64,000 nt of DNA from an uncultured Ignatzschineria sp. (GTDB lineage Bacteria; Pseudomonadota; Gammaproteobacteria; Cardiobacteriales; Wohlfahrtiimonadaceae): contig CALZEE010000010.1 of assembly GCA_945639195.1 (NCBI GenBank), positions 1-64,000 of the forward strand, read 5' to 3'. Position 1 is the stretch's first letter. Each line of letters starts with the position of its first letter. Below the pieces are notes generated by a model that saw nothing but the letters and a program-made list of their open reading frames with translations, was not told the DNA's origin and searched no databases. Shown here in pieces: positions 49,097-58,484 of this stretch. Made by a program: the position numbers and the translations under genes.

Positions 49097-49114
49097 AGCG
49101 GTCTTTTGACCGCT
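49097..49114. repeat. Hairpin in the hisB-hisA gap
   Basis: AGCGGTC-TTTT-GACCGCT, a perfect 7-bp stem in the 135-bp gap that normally would carry hisH. No T run follows. Confidence 0.6.
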
Positions 49115-49167
49115 CCTTTCATCTTAAACTTCGTCAATCTCAGCGCATTTGCGCCAAGGAGCGCTTG

Positions 49168-50256
49168 TTAGAGCATCCCTTTAGAACTCGGAAGTACATC
49201 ACTCTCAACTTTAATCGCTTGGCGGAGCGTGCGACCAAAGACTTTAAAGAGTGATTCTATTTTATGGTGCGTATTAACGCCTTCTGCTTTCAAATGAAGC
49301 GTTGAAGCGAGCGCATAAGCGAGTGATCTAAAGAAGTGAGGCACCATTTCTGTGCTGAATGTACCGATCATTTCACGATCAAATGTCGCATCAAAGTCGA
49401 TATGAGGACGACCAGAAAGATCGAGTGTACAGAATGCTCTGCACTCATCCATCGGCAATACAAAGCCAAATCGTGCGATCCCGCGCTTATCGCCTAATGC
49501 CGAACGAAGTGCCTCGCCGAGTGCAATACCGGTATCTTCCACCGTATGGTGATCATCAATTTCAAGATCTCCATCCACCGCAACATTCATTCTAAAACCG
49601 CCATGCGTTGCGATCTGATCGAGCATATGATTGAAGAATGGAATACCGGTCTCAATATTGCTAGCCCCTGTTTCATCAAGGAAGAGATCAATCTTAATAT
49701 CAGTCTCTTTCGTTTTACGAGCAACTGTGGCAACGCGAGGTTCACGTCCTTTTGCAACAATGCCTTTATTGAGAAGGCGCTCTACAATCAGGGACCAATT
49801 CATATTTTCAGGATGGTAAAGAATTCCCTCAATCCCCATATTTTCTGCTAACTGCACATCTGTTTCTCGGTCGCCGATGACGTAGCTATTTTCAGGATTA
49901 AAGCGATTGCCCTGCATATAGCTCTCAACGATGCCGAGTTTTGGTTTACGGCAATCGCACTCATCTTCTGGGAAGTGTGGGCATAACAAGACATCATCAA
50001 AAATCACACCTTGAGATTCAAACGTTAACATCATTTTATCGTGTGCAATATCAAAGTCTTCCTGCGGATAGCTATCTGTACCAAGTCCATCTTGATTCGA
50101 TACCATCACTAAACGATATCCTGCATCTTGAAGTTCCAAAAGTGCGGGAATCACGCGCGGAAGAAAGATTAACTTCTCTAATGAGTCAATCTGAAAATCT
50201 GTCTTAGGTTCATCAATCAATGTCCCATCACGATCAATAAAAAGAATGTTTTGCAT
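49168..50256 (-). CDS. hisB: Bifunctional histidinol-phosphatase / imidazoleglycerol-phosphate dehydratase
   Basis: 362 residues from the ATG at 50256, preceded by AAGGACC. The HAD-type phosphatase half (1-165) has [11 protein letters not shown] and the zinc loop [15 protein letters not shown]. The dehydratase half (about 175-362) has [36 protein letters not shown] and [10 protein letters not shown]. This fused form is typical of enteric-like gammaproteobacteria. Upstream is a 300-bp gap to hisC. Confidence 0.96.
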   Translation of the reverse strand: MQNILFIDRDGTLIDEPKTDFQIDSLEKLIFLPRVIPALLELQDAGYRLVMVSNQDGLGTDSYPQEDFDIAHDKMMLTFESQGVIFDDVLLCPHFPEDECDCRKPKLGIVESYMQGNRFNPENSYVIGDRETDVQLAENMGIEGILYHPENMNWSLIVERLLNKGIVAKGREPRVATVARKTKETDIKIDLFLDETGASNIETGIPFFNHMLDQIATHGGFRMNVAVDGDLEIDDHHTVEDTGIALGEALRSALGDKRGIARFGFVLPMDECRAFCTLDLSGRPHIDFDATFDREMIGTFSTEMVPHFFRSLAYALASTLHLKAEGVNTHHKIESLFKVFGRTLRQAIKVESDVLPSSKGML

Positions 50257-50556
50257 AAATTTATAGGTCCTTAAAGTCTGTAGGGGCAATAGATCTCTGA
50301 AATACTCAAGCGGATCTACTTATCAAATATTTGGGTTTTAATGTGTTCTAATATTTTTTCTAATGTTTTTTGAATCTTTGAGGATTCTTGGTTGATTCTT
50401 GATTTAAAGCTATGCTGTTTTGGGAGATCCTTCACGCTTCAACCTTTATGAAATGTGAAGTCCTCCACAATCTATTTTTTGAGGTTCCTTGATATTGCCG
50501 GAGATTGCTGACGATATATTGATGAGCAATACTCTTTAACAATATCGCCAAAACCC
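50257..50556. other. hisC-hisB gap inside the his operon
   Basis: 300 bp without a supported gene. A modest hairpin CTTCAC/GTGAAG is near 50430-50461. It may carry an internal promoter; I see no clear box. Confidence 0.4.
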
Positions 50557-51624
50557 TTAACGGCTCTCAAATGCTTTTAAAGCTTCCATCAAAATGGCAT
50601 GCTCTTTTGGTAATCCAATCGAGATACGAAGCGTGCCTTGCAGGCGAGCCGAACTCTGATAACGCACAAAAATACCGCGCACTTTAAGATACTCGTACAC
50701 CTCTTCTGCGTGTTTCATCTTCACGAGAAGGAAGTTCGCTTCGCTTGGATAGATCTTTTCAACGATTGTGAGCGTTTCAAGTGACGCTTTTAATGCATCT
50801 CTTGAGAAGAGCACTTTTTCACGGTTCTCACGCATGGTTAAAATCGCGCCATCCGTTAATGATCCTTCTGCGACTTTAATGACAGCCGAGGGGATCGGAT
50901 AAGGGCTGATGACTTTCTTTAAAACATTAATTAAAGACGCTTCTCCAAGTGTAAATCCACAACGAATGCCGGCTAAACCAAACGCTTTTGAGAGCGTGCG
51001 GATAATGGCTAAGTGCGGGAATTCTTTCAAGCGCTTCGCAAATGATTCGATATCGCTAAATTCAATATAAGCTTCATCAAGCACCACAATCGCGCGATTA
51101 CGCGTCGCTTCTAAAATACGCTCAACCTCAATTGCCGGAATCGTATTGCCGGTCGGGTTATTGGGGCTACAGAGGAAAACCATCTTCACTCCCTCAAGAT
51201 TACTGATAATCGCCTCTGTATCGAGCGAAAAGTCTTCTTTTAACGGGATCTGGACGGTTTGTACATCAAACAGATCACACGTCACTTGATACATGCCAAA
51301 CGTGGGTGGGCAGTAGAGAAGCTTATCTTGATTCGGCTCACAGAATGCTTTAATCAACAGCTCAATCGAGGAATCCCCGCCTAGCGTTGCAAGAATCTCC
51401 GCTTCATCAATCCCTACAAAACTGGCATAACGTGCGATCACGGTTGACGGTTGAGATTCTGGATAGCGATTCATCGTCATATCGAGCTTAATCGGCTCAG
51501 CATAAGGATTTTCATTCGCATTAAGATAGATCTCTTCGCCCGTTTCATTGCGCTTTTCGGCAATATAGAGTTCACACCCTTGAACGGCTTTACGACTTAA
51601 TTGATCTGCAATCGATTGTGACAT
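50557..51624 (-). CDS. hisC: Histidinol-phosphate aminotransferase
   Basis: 355 residues. PLP class I/II aminotransferase converting imidazole acetol phosphate to histidinol phosphate. N-terminal IYLNANENPYAEP and CSPNNPTGN, DEAYIEFS, and the PLP lysine in RTLSKAFGLAGIRCGF are all typical HisC. AAGGGA precedes the ATG. It follows hisD by 121 bp. Confidence 0.95.
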   Translation of the reverse strand: MSQSIADQLSRKAVQGCELYIAEKRNETGEEIYLNANENPYAEPIKLDMTMNRYPESQPSTVIARYASFVGIDEAEILATLGGDSSIELLIKAFCEPNQDKLLYCPPTFGMYQVTCDLFDVQTVQIPLKEDFSLDTEAIISNLEGVKMVFLCSPNNPTGNTIPAIEVERILEATRNRAIVVLDEAYIEFSDIESFAKRLKEFPHLAIIRTLSKAFGLAGIRCGFTLGEASLINVLKKVISPYPIPSAVIKVAEGSLTDGAILTMRENREKVLFSRDALKASLETLTIVEKIYPSEANFLLVKMKHAEEVYEYLKVRGIFVRYQSSARLQGTLRISIGLPKEHAILMEALKAFESR

Positions 51625-51745
51625 TCCTCTGTTTCCCTTTTTAATCTTGACCCATTTTTATGATTCATGGGTTCTATCTGATTGATACAATAATAAATAG
51701 ATCTCAAAGCCTGATAAAAGGCTTTGAGGCACCTTTCATAGTATC

Positions 51746-53041
51746 TTAATCTTGGTTTTTAATCGCTTCTAATCTTACTTCTACTGCCAATTTATGGGCA
51801 TCTAAAAGCTCTCTTTCCGCGAGTAATGAAACGGTTGGTCCAAGGCTCATAAAGCCTTCTTTAGAGAGGGTTTGAACCGTCATTCTCTTTGAGAAATCTG
51901 CCAAGCCTAAGCTCGAGTACGTTTTAGCATAACCGTAAGTCGGTAACACATGATTTGTACCAGAAGCGTAATCGCCCATTGATTCAGGCGAAAATTCTCC
52001 CAAGAAGACAGATCCTGCATGCATAATACGATCTAATAGATCACGCGGTTTCTCTGTCTGAATAATCAGATGCTCTGGCGCATAACGGTTACTAACCACA
52101 ATCGCTTCATCGAGATCTTTTACGAGAATTGATCGGCTATGTCCGAGTGCCACTCGCGCCGTATCCGCTCTGCCTAACAGCGCTAATTGCGCTTCGATAG
52201 ATGCTTCAACACGCGTAATCATATCCTCTGATGTCGTCACTAAAATCACTTGTGAATCTTCGCCATGTTCCGCTTGGGAAAGAAGATCGGCAGAGACAAA
52301 GTCTGGATTGGCACATTCATCGGCAATCACTAAGACTTCTGAAGGCCCCGCCGGCATATCAATCGCCGCGCCATCGGTCATTTGACTCACTTGTTTCTTC
52401 GCTTCTGTGACAAAACTATTGCCTGGTCCAAAGATCTTATCCACTTTTTGAATCGTTTCCGTACCAAGACCGAGCCCAAAGATCGCCTGCGCCCCGCCCA
52501 TTTGATAGATCTTACGAATGCCGCATAATTTCGCAGCATAGATAATTTCATCAGCGAGTTGTGGTGGGCTTGCCAACACAATCTCTTTACAGCCGGCAAT
52601 TTTTGCCGGAACTGCGAGCATCAGCACCGTTGAAAATAGTGGCGCTGTGCCTCCAGGAATATAAAGTCCCACAGATTCAATCGGGCGGGTTAATACTTCA
52701 CATAACACGCCTTTTTCTGTTTCAACTTCAATCGCTCTGGGCTTTTGCGCTTCGTGGAATTTGGCAATATTGTTATAAGCGCGCTGAATTGCGGTTTTAA
52801 ATTCATCTGAAAGCGACGCTTCCACACGATCAAATTCGCTCTCCGGCAATAACAGAGAATCCACTTTTACGCGGTCAAACTTCTCTGTTAAGGCAATAAT
52901 AGCTTGGTCGCCATTTTTAAGGACATCTTCTCTAATGGCAGATACCGCCGCCTCAATCTTCCCCGCAACTTCTTGCGCTGGGCGTTTAAGCGCAGATTTC
53001 TGCGCATCATCCGTTAATTGACTCCAGATAATTCTTTGCAT
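51746..53041 (-). CDS. hisD: Histidinol dehydrogenase
   Basis: 431 residues. It oxidises histidinol to histidine with two NAD+. The motif [51 protein letters not shown] (with zinc ligand His) and [15 protein letters not shown] are present. It begins 3 bp after hisG. Confidence 0.97.
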   Translation of the reverse strand: MQRIIWSQLTDDAQKSALKRPAQEVAGKIEAAVSAIREDVLKNGDQAIIALTEKFDRVKVDSLLLPESEFDRVEASLSDEFKTAIQRAYNNIAKFHEAQKPRAIEVETEKGVLCEVLTRPIESVGLYIPGGTAPLFSTVLMLAVPAKIAGCKEIVLASPPQLADEIIYAAKLCGIRKIYQMGGAQAIFGLGLGTETIQKVDKIFGPGNSFVTEAKKQVSQMTDGAAIDMPAGPSEVLVIADECANPDFVSADLLSQAEHGEDSQVILVTTSEDMITRVEASIEAQLALLGRADTARVALGHSRSILVKDLDEAIVVSNRYAPEHLIIQTEKPRDLLDRIMHAGSVFLGEFSPESMGDYASGTNHVLPTYGYAKTYSSLGLADFSKRMTVQTLSKEGFMSLGPTVSLLAERELLDAHKLAVEVRLEAIKNQD

Positions 53042-53044
53042 AAC

Positions 53045-53938
53045 TTATTCCATCATCTTCTCAATAGGGAGAACTAGGATTGAGCTCGCGCCCTTCTCTT
53101 TTAACGCTTCCATTGTTTCCCAGAAGAGCGTTTCGCTACTCACAACGTGGATCGCAACGCGCGTTTCATCTGTTGCAAGGGGTAAAATCGTAGGATTCTC
53201 CGCACCCGGAAGGAGCTTTGTAATCTCATCTAAACGATCTTTAGGCGCATGAAGCATAATATATTTAGATTCATTCGCTTGAATCACGCTTTGCATTCTC
53301 GGCATTAATTTATCAAGTAGTGCGCGCTTCTCTTCGCCCATATCCATCGCTGTCTGAATTAAGCATGCTTTAGAGCGGAAAATCACTTCTACTTCTTTTA
53401 AGCCGTTAGCATCTAACGTTGCGCCTGATGATACAAGATCACATACCGCATCTGCTAAACCTGCACGTGGCGCAACTTCGACAGAACCGGTAAGAAGCGA
53501 GCTATTAAAGTTAATCCCTTTCTCTGTTAAATAACGGTTTAAGAGGTTTGGGAATGAAGTTGCGACGCGGAGTCCTTCAAAATCATTCACGCCTTTATAA
53601 TCATTACTTTTAGGTAATGCGAGAGATAAACGGCAACCGCCAAATGGTAATACTTGTAATACTTTATAGAGCGAATCAATCTCTGTATCACGGCCAAGTG
53701 CCACTTCTTCTAAGACGTTTTGCCCCACAATACCGATATCAACCACTCCATCAAATACAAGCCCTGGGATATCGTCATCACGAACACGTAAAATATCAAT
53801 CGGCATATTTTCAACATGCGCAATCAATTTATCCTTGGTCATGTTGATCTTTAAACCACTTTTTTCAAGGAGTTTTTGTGACTCTTCACTTAAGCGTCCT
53901 GACTTTTGAATCGCGATCTTTAAGCGAGTGTTTTTCAT
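53045..53938 (-). CDS. hisG: ATP phosphoribosyltransferase, long form
   Basis: 297 residues, the long form with its own C-terminal ACT-like regulatory domain (about 225-297), so no HisZ is needed. Catalytic blocks [34 protein letters not shown] and [18 protein letters not shown] are clear. It is the first, feedback-inhibited step of histidine synthesis and the first gene of the operon. AGAGGC sits before ATG. A 30-bp palindrome lies 70 bp upstream. Confidence 0.97.
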   Translation of the reverse strand: MKNTRLKIAIQKSGRLSEESQKLLEKSGLKINMTKDKLIAHVENMPIDILRVRDDDIPGLVFDGVVDIGIVGQNVLEEVALGRDTEIDSLYKVLQVLPFGGCRLSLALPKSNDYKGVNDFEGLRVATSFPNLLNRYLTEKGINFNSSLLTGSVEVAPRAGLADAVCDLVSSGATLDANGLKEVEVIFRSKACLIQTAMDMGEEKRALLDKLMPRMQSVIQANESKYIMLHAPKDRLDEITKLLPGAENPTILPLATDETRVAIHVVSSETLFWETMEALKEKGASSILVLPIEKMME

Positions 53939-54007
53939 AATTTTATGCCTCTTTCATTTTTTTACGTCTGCGATTGTACTCATAAGTTTTAACGATTTCG
54001 CAGCTCT

Positions 54008-54037
54008 TTGTATTACTGTGGTAGTACAATAATACAA
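54008..54037. promoter_or_regulatory. 30-bp imperfect palindrome upstream of hisG
   Basis: Arms TTGTATTACTGT and ACAATAATACAA match at 11 of 12 positions around a 6-bp spacer. An overlapping motif, GTATTA-N6-TAGTAC, resembles TrpR-type operators (GTACTA-N6-TAGTAC). A repressor site for the his operon is likely; the regulator is not identified. Confidence 0.5.
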
Positions 54038-54307
54038 TCGACTTTAAATTACAACCCTAAAAATTATTAATTAATTCATTTTGTCGCTTTTATAAGTTTT
54101 AGCTGTCATTTGCTCACTTTTCAGGCATCAATCCCGCCCCTTATTGACTTAGATTGTCCTATTCTCGGGTTATTCCTAAATCTCTGCCTGAATCACTATC
54201 TGAAGTCATCAGTCCAAAATGACTCCCTCAATTCCCCAATACAAGGAATCTCTCAACCGCCCAATCTCTAAATCACGGCATTGCTTTAACGTAGGTTTTC
54301 TCCAGAC

Positions 54308-54348
54308 AAAAAAATAGACCGGCAATATTTTTGTCCGATCTATTTTTT
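54308..54348. terminator. Terminator after the first metQ-type gene
   Basis: Stem AAATAGACCGG/CCGATCTATTT with one mismatch; T runs at both exits. Confidence 0.8.
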
Positions 54349-54451
54349 GATTGATTCTATTTTTAATTGATACAGAGCGCTTATAACGCCCTTATAGTAC
54401 CTTTAAAGCTGAACAGTTAACCTTCCCCTCAACTTCCCGCCATAAGACGAC

Positions 54452-55282
54452 TTATTTCTGCCAGTTTTCAGGATATTTATAACCTGCAAAACGATCCGCT
54501 GCATATGCTTTGAACTCATCTGAATGATACGCATCTGTAACATCTTTCAACCATGCTGAATCTACATCTTTTGTTTTAACGGCTGCCCAGTTAATAAAGG
54601 TAAAGCCTGGGTCCGTAAAGAGCGCGTCAGAAAATGGAATGTTTGAGCTCGCCGCAAAGTTCCCCGGAATCACTACAAAATCCACATCCTCACGCACGCG
54701 CGGTAATTGTGGCGCTTCTAATTGCACTAATTGAATATCATAAGGGTTCTCACCAATATCCGCTTTACTCGCTTTTAAAGGATCAACGCCTTCTTTAATC
54801 TTAATAATGCCGGCATCTTGAAGTAATACTAACGTCCGCGAGAAGTTACTTGGGTCATTAGCCACTGCAAATTTAGCCCCTTTAGGAAGGTTCTCAAGCG
54901 ATGCCTTTTTCCCACTATAGATCCCAAGTGGCCCTGTAGGAATCTGGAATACTTCTGTGAGCTCAAGATTATTCAAGGTTTTGAAGGAGTTTAAGTAAGG
55001 GAGATGCTGGAAGGTATTGATCTCTAATGAGCCATCTGCAAGCGCACGATTCGGCAATACGTAATCTGTAAAGATCACAAGCTCCACTTCATAGCCCTTC
55101 TTCTCGAGTTGTGGCTTCACAGAATCTGTCACCATATCTGCAAAATCCCCAACCGTTGTACCGATACGGATCTTTTTAAGGTCCCCATTATCGCTCGTTT
55201 TATCCTCTGAATTACAGGCTGCTAAGATCGTCGTTGCGCCAATTAAAGAGACGAATGCGAGTTTTTTAAAAACACCTTTCAT
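54452..55282 (-). CDS. MetQ/NlpA-family substrate-binding lipoprotein
   Basis: 276 residues. Lipoprotein signal with ILAAC (Cys at 23), then RIGTTVGDFADMV and the family motif FTDYVLPNRALADGSLEINTFQHLPYL ending in ASSNIPFSDALF. MetQ captures methionine for the MetNI ABC transporter; relatives may bind other amino acids. MetN and MetI genes are not in the window. A second copy is encoded 210 bp upstream. Confidence 0.92.
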   Translation of the reverse strand: MKGVFKKLAFVSLIGATTILAACNSEDKTSDNGDLKKIRIGTTVGDFADMVTDSVKPQLEKKGYEVELVIFTDYVLPNRALADGSLEINTFQHLPYLNSFKTLNNLELTEVFQIPTGPLGIYSGKKASLENLPKGAKFAVANDPSNFSRTLVLLQDAGIIKIKEGVDPLKASKADIGENPYDIQLVQLEAPQLPRVREDVDFVVIPGNFAASSNIPFSDALFTDPGFTFINWAAVKTKDVDSAWLKDVTDAYHSDEFKAYAADRFAGYKYPENWQK

Positions 55283-55418
55283 ACTTTTTCTTTCCTTGAT
55301 TTGTATTGATATATATTAATTTAATTTGTCGTGATTCAATTTATAGTCATTGATTAATATTGCGTTGTTGCACTATCGCTGTGTGAATAATTTTTTAAGT
55401 CGAACTATTTTTGGATCT

Positions 55419-55469
55419 AGCTACTTTATGTAGCTTACCCCTGAAACCCCACTGTTTCTAGGGTTTCAG
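55419..55469. repeat. Two adjacent hairpins between the metQ-type genes
   Basis: AGCTAC-TTTAT-GTAGCT (55419-55435) next to CTGAAACCC-N11-GGGTTTCAG (55441-55469). No long T run; perhaps a weak terminator or mRNA-processing signal separating the two lipoprotein genes. Confidence 0.6.
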
Positions 55470-55492
55470 GAATATTGATTTGTAAGTTTGTG

Positions 55493-56377
55493 CTACTGCG
55501 CTGTTTTCCCCCAGATTTCCGGCAATTGGTATCCTGGGAATTTCTCTGCGGTATAGGCTTTAAACTCATCAGAATTAAAGGCATCGGTAATCGCTTTTAA
55601 CCAATCGCTCTCACGATCTTCAATTCTCGCCGCCGACCAGTTTACAAAGGTGAAGCCTGGCTCATGAAATACCGCATCTTTCGGATTAAGGCCAGCGCTA
55701 ATCGCGTAGTTGCCATTGATTGCCGAGAAATCAACATCGTTTAAAGAGCGGGGTAATTGCGCCGCTTCCAACGTGATAATCTCAATATTGAGCGAGTTTT
55801 CTGCGATATCATTTCGTGATGCCGTTAAAGGATTCACATTTTCTTTAAGTTTAATCCAGCCTAAATGATCCAAGATCACCAATACTCGCGCGTAATTTGA
55901 AGGATCATTGGGCGCCGAGACTTTCGCCCCTGCTTTCACATCTGCCAATGATTTTGTTTTCCCCGCATAAATTCCATAAGGCGCGGTAGGAATCTGGAAG
56001 GCTTCTTCAATCGCTAAGTTATGTTGCGCTTTAAAGGCATCTAAATAAGGCTTATGTTGGAAGATATTAATATCAAGGTCTTTATCTGCAAGCGCTAAGT
56101 TTGGGCGCACGTAATCTGTGAACTCCACCAACTTATAACGATAACCATCACGCTCTAAAATCGGCCCAATCACATCACGAATCATATTGCCGTTATCGCC
56201 AATCGTCACCCCGATCACAATCTCTTTTTTCGTCTCAGTACTCACAACTTCCGTACTTTTCTCATTATTAAAGCATCCTGACAATAGTAAAGCACTTGTC
56301 AAAACTAGCCCTGCCCCTAAACCTGCTTTCAAGGCTTTAACGGACTTGATCGACTTAATTGAAGATAACCAACGCAT
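55493..56377 (-). CDS. MetQ/NlpA-family substrate-binding lipoprotein, second copy
   Basis: 294 residues. A long basic N-terminus with repeated short Lys-Ser units precedes the lipoprotein core and lipobox LLLSGC (Cys at about 35). IVIGVTIGDNGNMIRDVIG and FTDYVRPNLALADKDLDINI follow the MetQ pattern. It is roughly as long as the other copy but clearly diverged, so it may bind a different ligand. No ABC ATPase or permease is adjacent. Confidence 0.9.
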   Translation of the reverse strand: MRWLSSIKSIKSVKALKAGLGAGLVLTSALLLSGCFNNEKSTEVVSTETKKEIVIGVTIGDNGNMIRDVIGPILERDGYRYKLVEFTDYVRPNLALADKDLDINIFQHKPYLDAFKAQHNLAIEEAFQIPTAPYGIYAGKTKSLADVKAGAKVSAPNDPSNYARVLVILDHLGWIKLKENVNPLTASRNDIAENSLNIEIITLEAAQLPRSLNDVDFSAINGNYAISAGLNPKDAVFHEPGFTFVNWSAARIEDRESDWLKAITDAFNSDEFKAYTAEKFPGYQLPEIWGKTAQ

Positions 56378-56696
56378 AATAACTCCTATTTTTTTGCAAC
56401 ATCGTATAACGATTTCATAATGATTTGAGTGGCAACATAACGGGATTTACTCGCTGAGCTAAGATAGGGTCTATATTTTAAATAAGCATAAGACGCCTGC
56501 CTTGAACACAAAAAGCCCGCAACCATTGCTGATTGCGGGCTCTCTAAATTCGGCATAAAGAGATCGTTTTACAACGTGATGACCCTTAATTGGGATCTCT
56601 ATCTCTCTATATCACGCTTTAGCTGTTATGCCCGCAAGCTGTTTCAAATCGGCAATCTTTATTAAACAGATTCTATCCAAATCTGTCAAATAATTT
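56378..56696. other. Intergenic region between the metQ-type and YgiM-like genes
   Basis: 319 bp with a terminator (56510-56542) for the gene to the right and the promoter of the second metQ-type gene. No MetJ-type AGACGTCT repeats and no SAM riboswitch were seen. Confidence 0.6.
56510..56542 (-). terminator. Intrinsic terminator of the YgiM-like gene
   Basis: Minus-strand stem AGCCCGCAA/TTGCGGGCT followed by TTTTG. Confidence 0.85.
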
Positions 56697-57404
56697 TTAA
56701 AAGTCCCAACTACGTTTACGACGTGTTTTTGCAAAAAGACGCGGTAAAATGGCAGATCCTAGGATAATTCCCCCCAGTAAAATGAGTGCTCCTGCGGTCC
56801 ACTCACTACTACGGTTTACAGCTTGTAAGCGTGAGTTCTCTTGCTTGAGCGTTGTGATCTCAACTTTCTGAATATGATCACGCTTATTAAGCTGATCATT
56901 TTCCTGCGCGAGCTCAATCTCATGGGCATTAAGCTTACGAAGCTCGATAATTTCGGTCTTTAGAGCATCATTTTCTGCCACTAAGACTTCTAACTCCAAC
57001 TCAAGCGAATCCTTCTCTTCATCAAGGCGCGTCTTCACGACTTCTTGCTGTTTTTTAAGGTTCTCAATCGTCTCTTCAAGCGCACGATTTTCATCCATCA
57101 ATGGTTCAAAACGGGCTTTCGCTTCTTCGATATAATTACGCGCACTCGGCTCTTCCATGACATAACGCTCATGAATCCAACCAGTACGGTTATTATCATA
57201 ACGGATCTGTACATACCCATTACTTTTACCACCAAGGCGCTCAACAGGTTCGCCGGCGTTGATCATTTTGGTAATTCGATAGTTATCGCCTGATCCGGCT
57301 CTAACGGGTGCTTGCAATAAATCACTAATATAAGATTGCTCCGCAAATGCTAAAGAGGAAGCAAATAAGAGTGCTGTTGCCAAGAATCGTTTAGATGCTT
57401 TCAT
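56697..57404 (-). CDS. SH3-domain/coiled-coil inner-membrane protein (YgiM-like, TIGR04211 type)
   Basis: 235 residues from the ATG at 57404, where a normal signal peptide begins (MKASKRFLATALLFASSLAFA). A bacterial SH3 domain follows (about 25-85: SDLLQAPVRAGSGDNYRI ... GWIHERYV), then a long coiled coil (about 95-200), one TM helix (AGALILLGGIILGSAI) and a basic tail. This is the layout of the YgiM/TIGR04211 family. Role uncertain, likely envelope-associated. Confidence 0.88.
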   Translation of the reverse strand: MKASKRFLATALLFASSLAFAEQSYISDLLQAPVRAGSGDNYRITKMINAGEPVERLGGKSNGYVQIRYDNNRTGWIHERYVMEEPSARNYIEEAKARFEPLMDENRALEETIENLKKQQEVVKTRLDEEKDSLELELEVLVAENDALKTEIIELRKLNAHEIELAQENDQLNKRDHIQKVEITTLKQENSRLQAVNRSSEWTAGALILLGGIILGSAILPRLFAKTRRKRSWDF

Positions 57405-57655
57405 AACTACGATAACCTTTCTAATGTCTGCCAAATAAAGTCTAGTATTGTACCTTAAAATCACAGTGTGTGAAAAAAGGAAATTCTTTTCTCTCAACAT
57501 CCGCTTTCCTGCCAGTGCTTTGATCATTATATTGTTTATCTATCTTTATAAGAGAGCGATTGAAGCGCGCGAATCTGATAAACATTGGTATCATTCCTCA
57601 ACATTTGTCATGATAGTCTCATCTCTCCCCATTATCGCAATGCTAAAGGATCATG

Positions 57656-58375
57656 ATGAATATCACTATTATTACCGGCGCATCTCGCGGGATTGGCCAT
57701 GCGCTTGCCACTATTTTAGAATCCGAAGGTCATAAAGTGCTTCGGATCGCCCGCTCTAACCCCAATAATCTCCCCAATTTACTGACCCTAGATCTTACTC
57801 AGCGTGAATCAAATGCTAAAATTATCGAGTGGTTAAAGCCCCTGCTTCCGCTCGCGACATCCCTTACGCTCATCAATAATGCCGGCATTATCGGCCCGAT
57901 TGATAAGGTGGGAAAGCTCGATGATATGGGAATTTCTGATGCAATCGCGCTGAATGTCACTGCGCCGATTACGCTCACCAATCACTTTATAGCCCTTGTG
58001 CAGGATCTCCCGATTCCTAAATTTGTCGTGAATATCTCCTCTGGCGCGGGTCGTCATGTTTATGAAGGCTGGTCGATCTACTGCACGACAAAATCTGCGA
58101 TTGATCAGTTTTCACGGGCGATGCATTTAGAGCAACAATCTCAGCCCTATCCGATCTATGTCACAGCATTGGCTCCTGGCGTGATTGACACTGATATGCA
58201 GGTGGAGATTCGCCAAAGTACGCCGGAATCGTTCCCGAATGTGGCGCGTTTTAAGGATCTTAAATCCTCCGGCAATCTGCTCTCCCCCCATGATTGCGCC
58301 GGCTTAATATTACAGTATCTCGATTCCCCTTTAATGAAGGGAGATAACCCGATTGCTGATGTGAGAGATTTGTAA
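57656..58375 (+). CDS. Short-chain dehydrogenase/reductase
   Basis: 239 residues. ITGASRGIGHAL binds the dinucleotide; NNAGIIGP and the catalytic NISSG ... IYCTTK (Ser, Tyr, Lys) complete the classical SDR set. Of the two adjacent ATGs I take 57656, since AAAGGA is 5 nt before it. Similar small SDRs reduce diketones or pteridines (benzil/sepiapterin reductase-like); the substrate is unknown. Confidence 0.9.
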   Translation: MNITIITGASRGIGHALATILESEGHKVLRIARSNPNNLPNLLTLDLTQRESNAKIIEWLKPLLPLATSLTLINNAGIIGPIDKVGKLDDMGISDAIALNVTAPITLTNHFIALVQDLPIPKFVVNISSGAGRHVYEGWSIYCTTKSAIDQFSRAMHLEQQSQPYPIYVTALAPGVIDTDMQVEIRQSTPESFPNVARFKDLKSSGNLLSPHDCAGLILQYLDSPLMKGDNPIADVRDL

Positions 58376-58418
58376 TTTTGCATTTATAATGGCGTTTCAG
58401 AGATTCTTGCCACAATAG

Positions 58419-58442
58419 AAAAAGCCCTCAAATTGAGGGCTT
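58419..58442. terminator. Intrinsic terminator between the SDR gene and htpG
   Basis: Stem AAGCCCTCA/TGAGGGCTT with a 3-4 nt loop, followed by TTTTTC on the minus strand. Confidence 0.85.
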
Positions 58443-58484
58443 AGCTATTACTATTTAACTTAAAAAGAACTCAAGGAAATAGTC

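Larger units (their letters stand above)
53939..54451. other. Region upstream of hisG
   Basis: 513 bp. Contains the palindrome at 54008-54037 and the metQ terminator at 54308-54348. There is no leader peptide with a run of His codons, so classic his attenuation is not supported. Confidence 0.6.

Noticed and set aside
53939..54307. His leader peptide/attenuator before hisG
   Set aside because: No short frame with consecutive CAC/CAT codons on the minus strand and no terminator directly before hisG.
56378..56500. MetJ boxes or SAM riboswitch before the metQ-type genes
   Set aside because: No AGACGTCT repeats and no S-box-like conserved segments seen.
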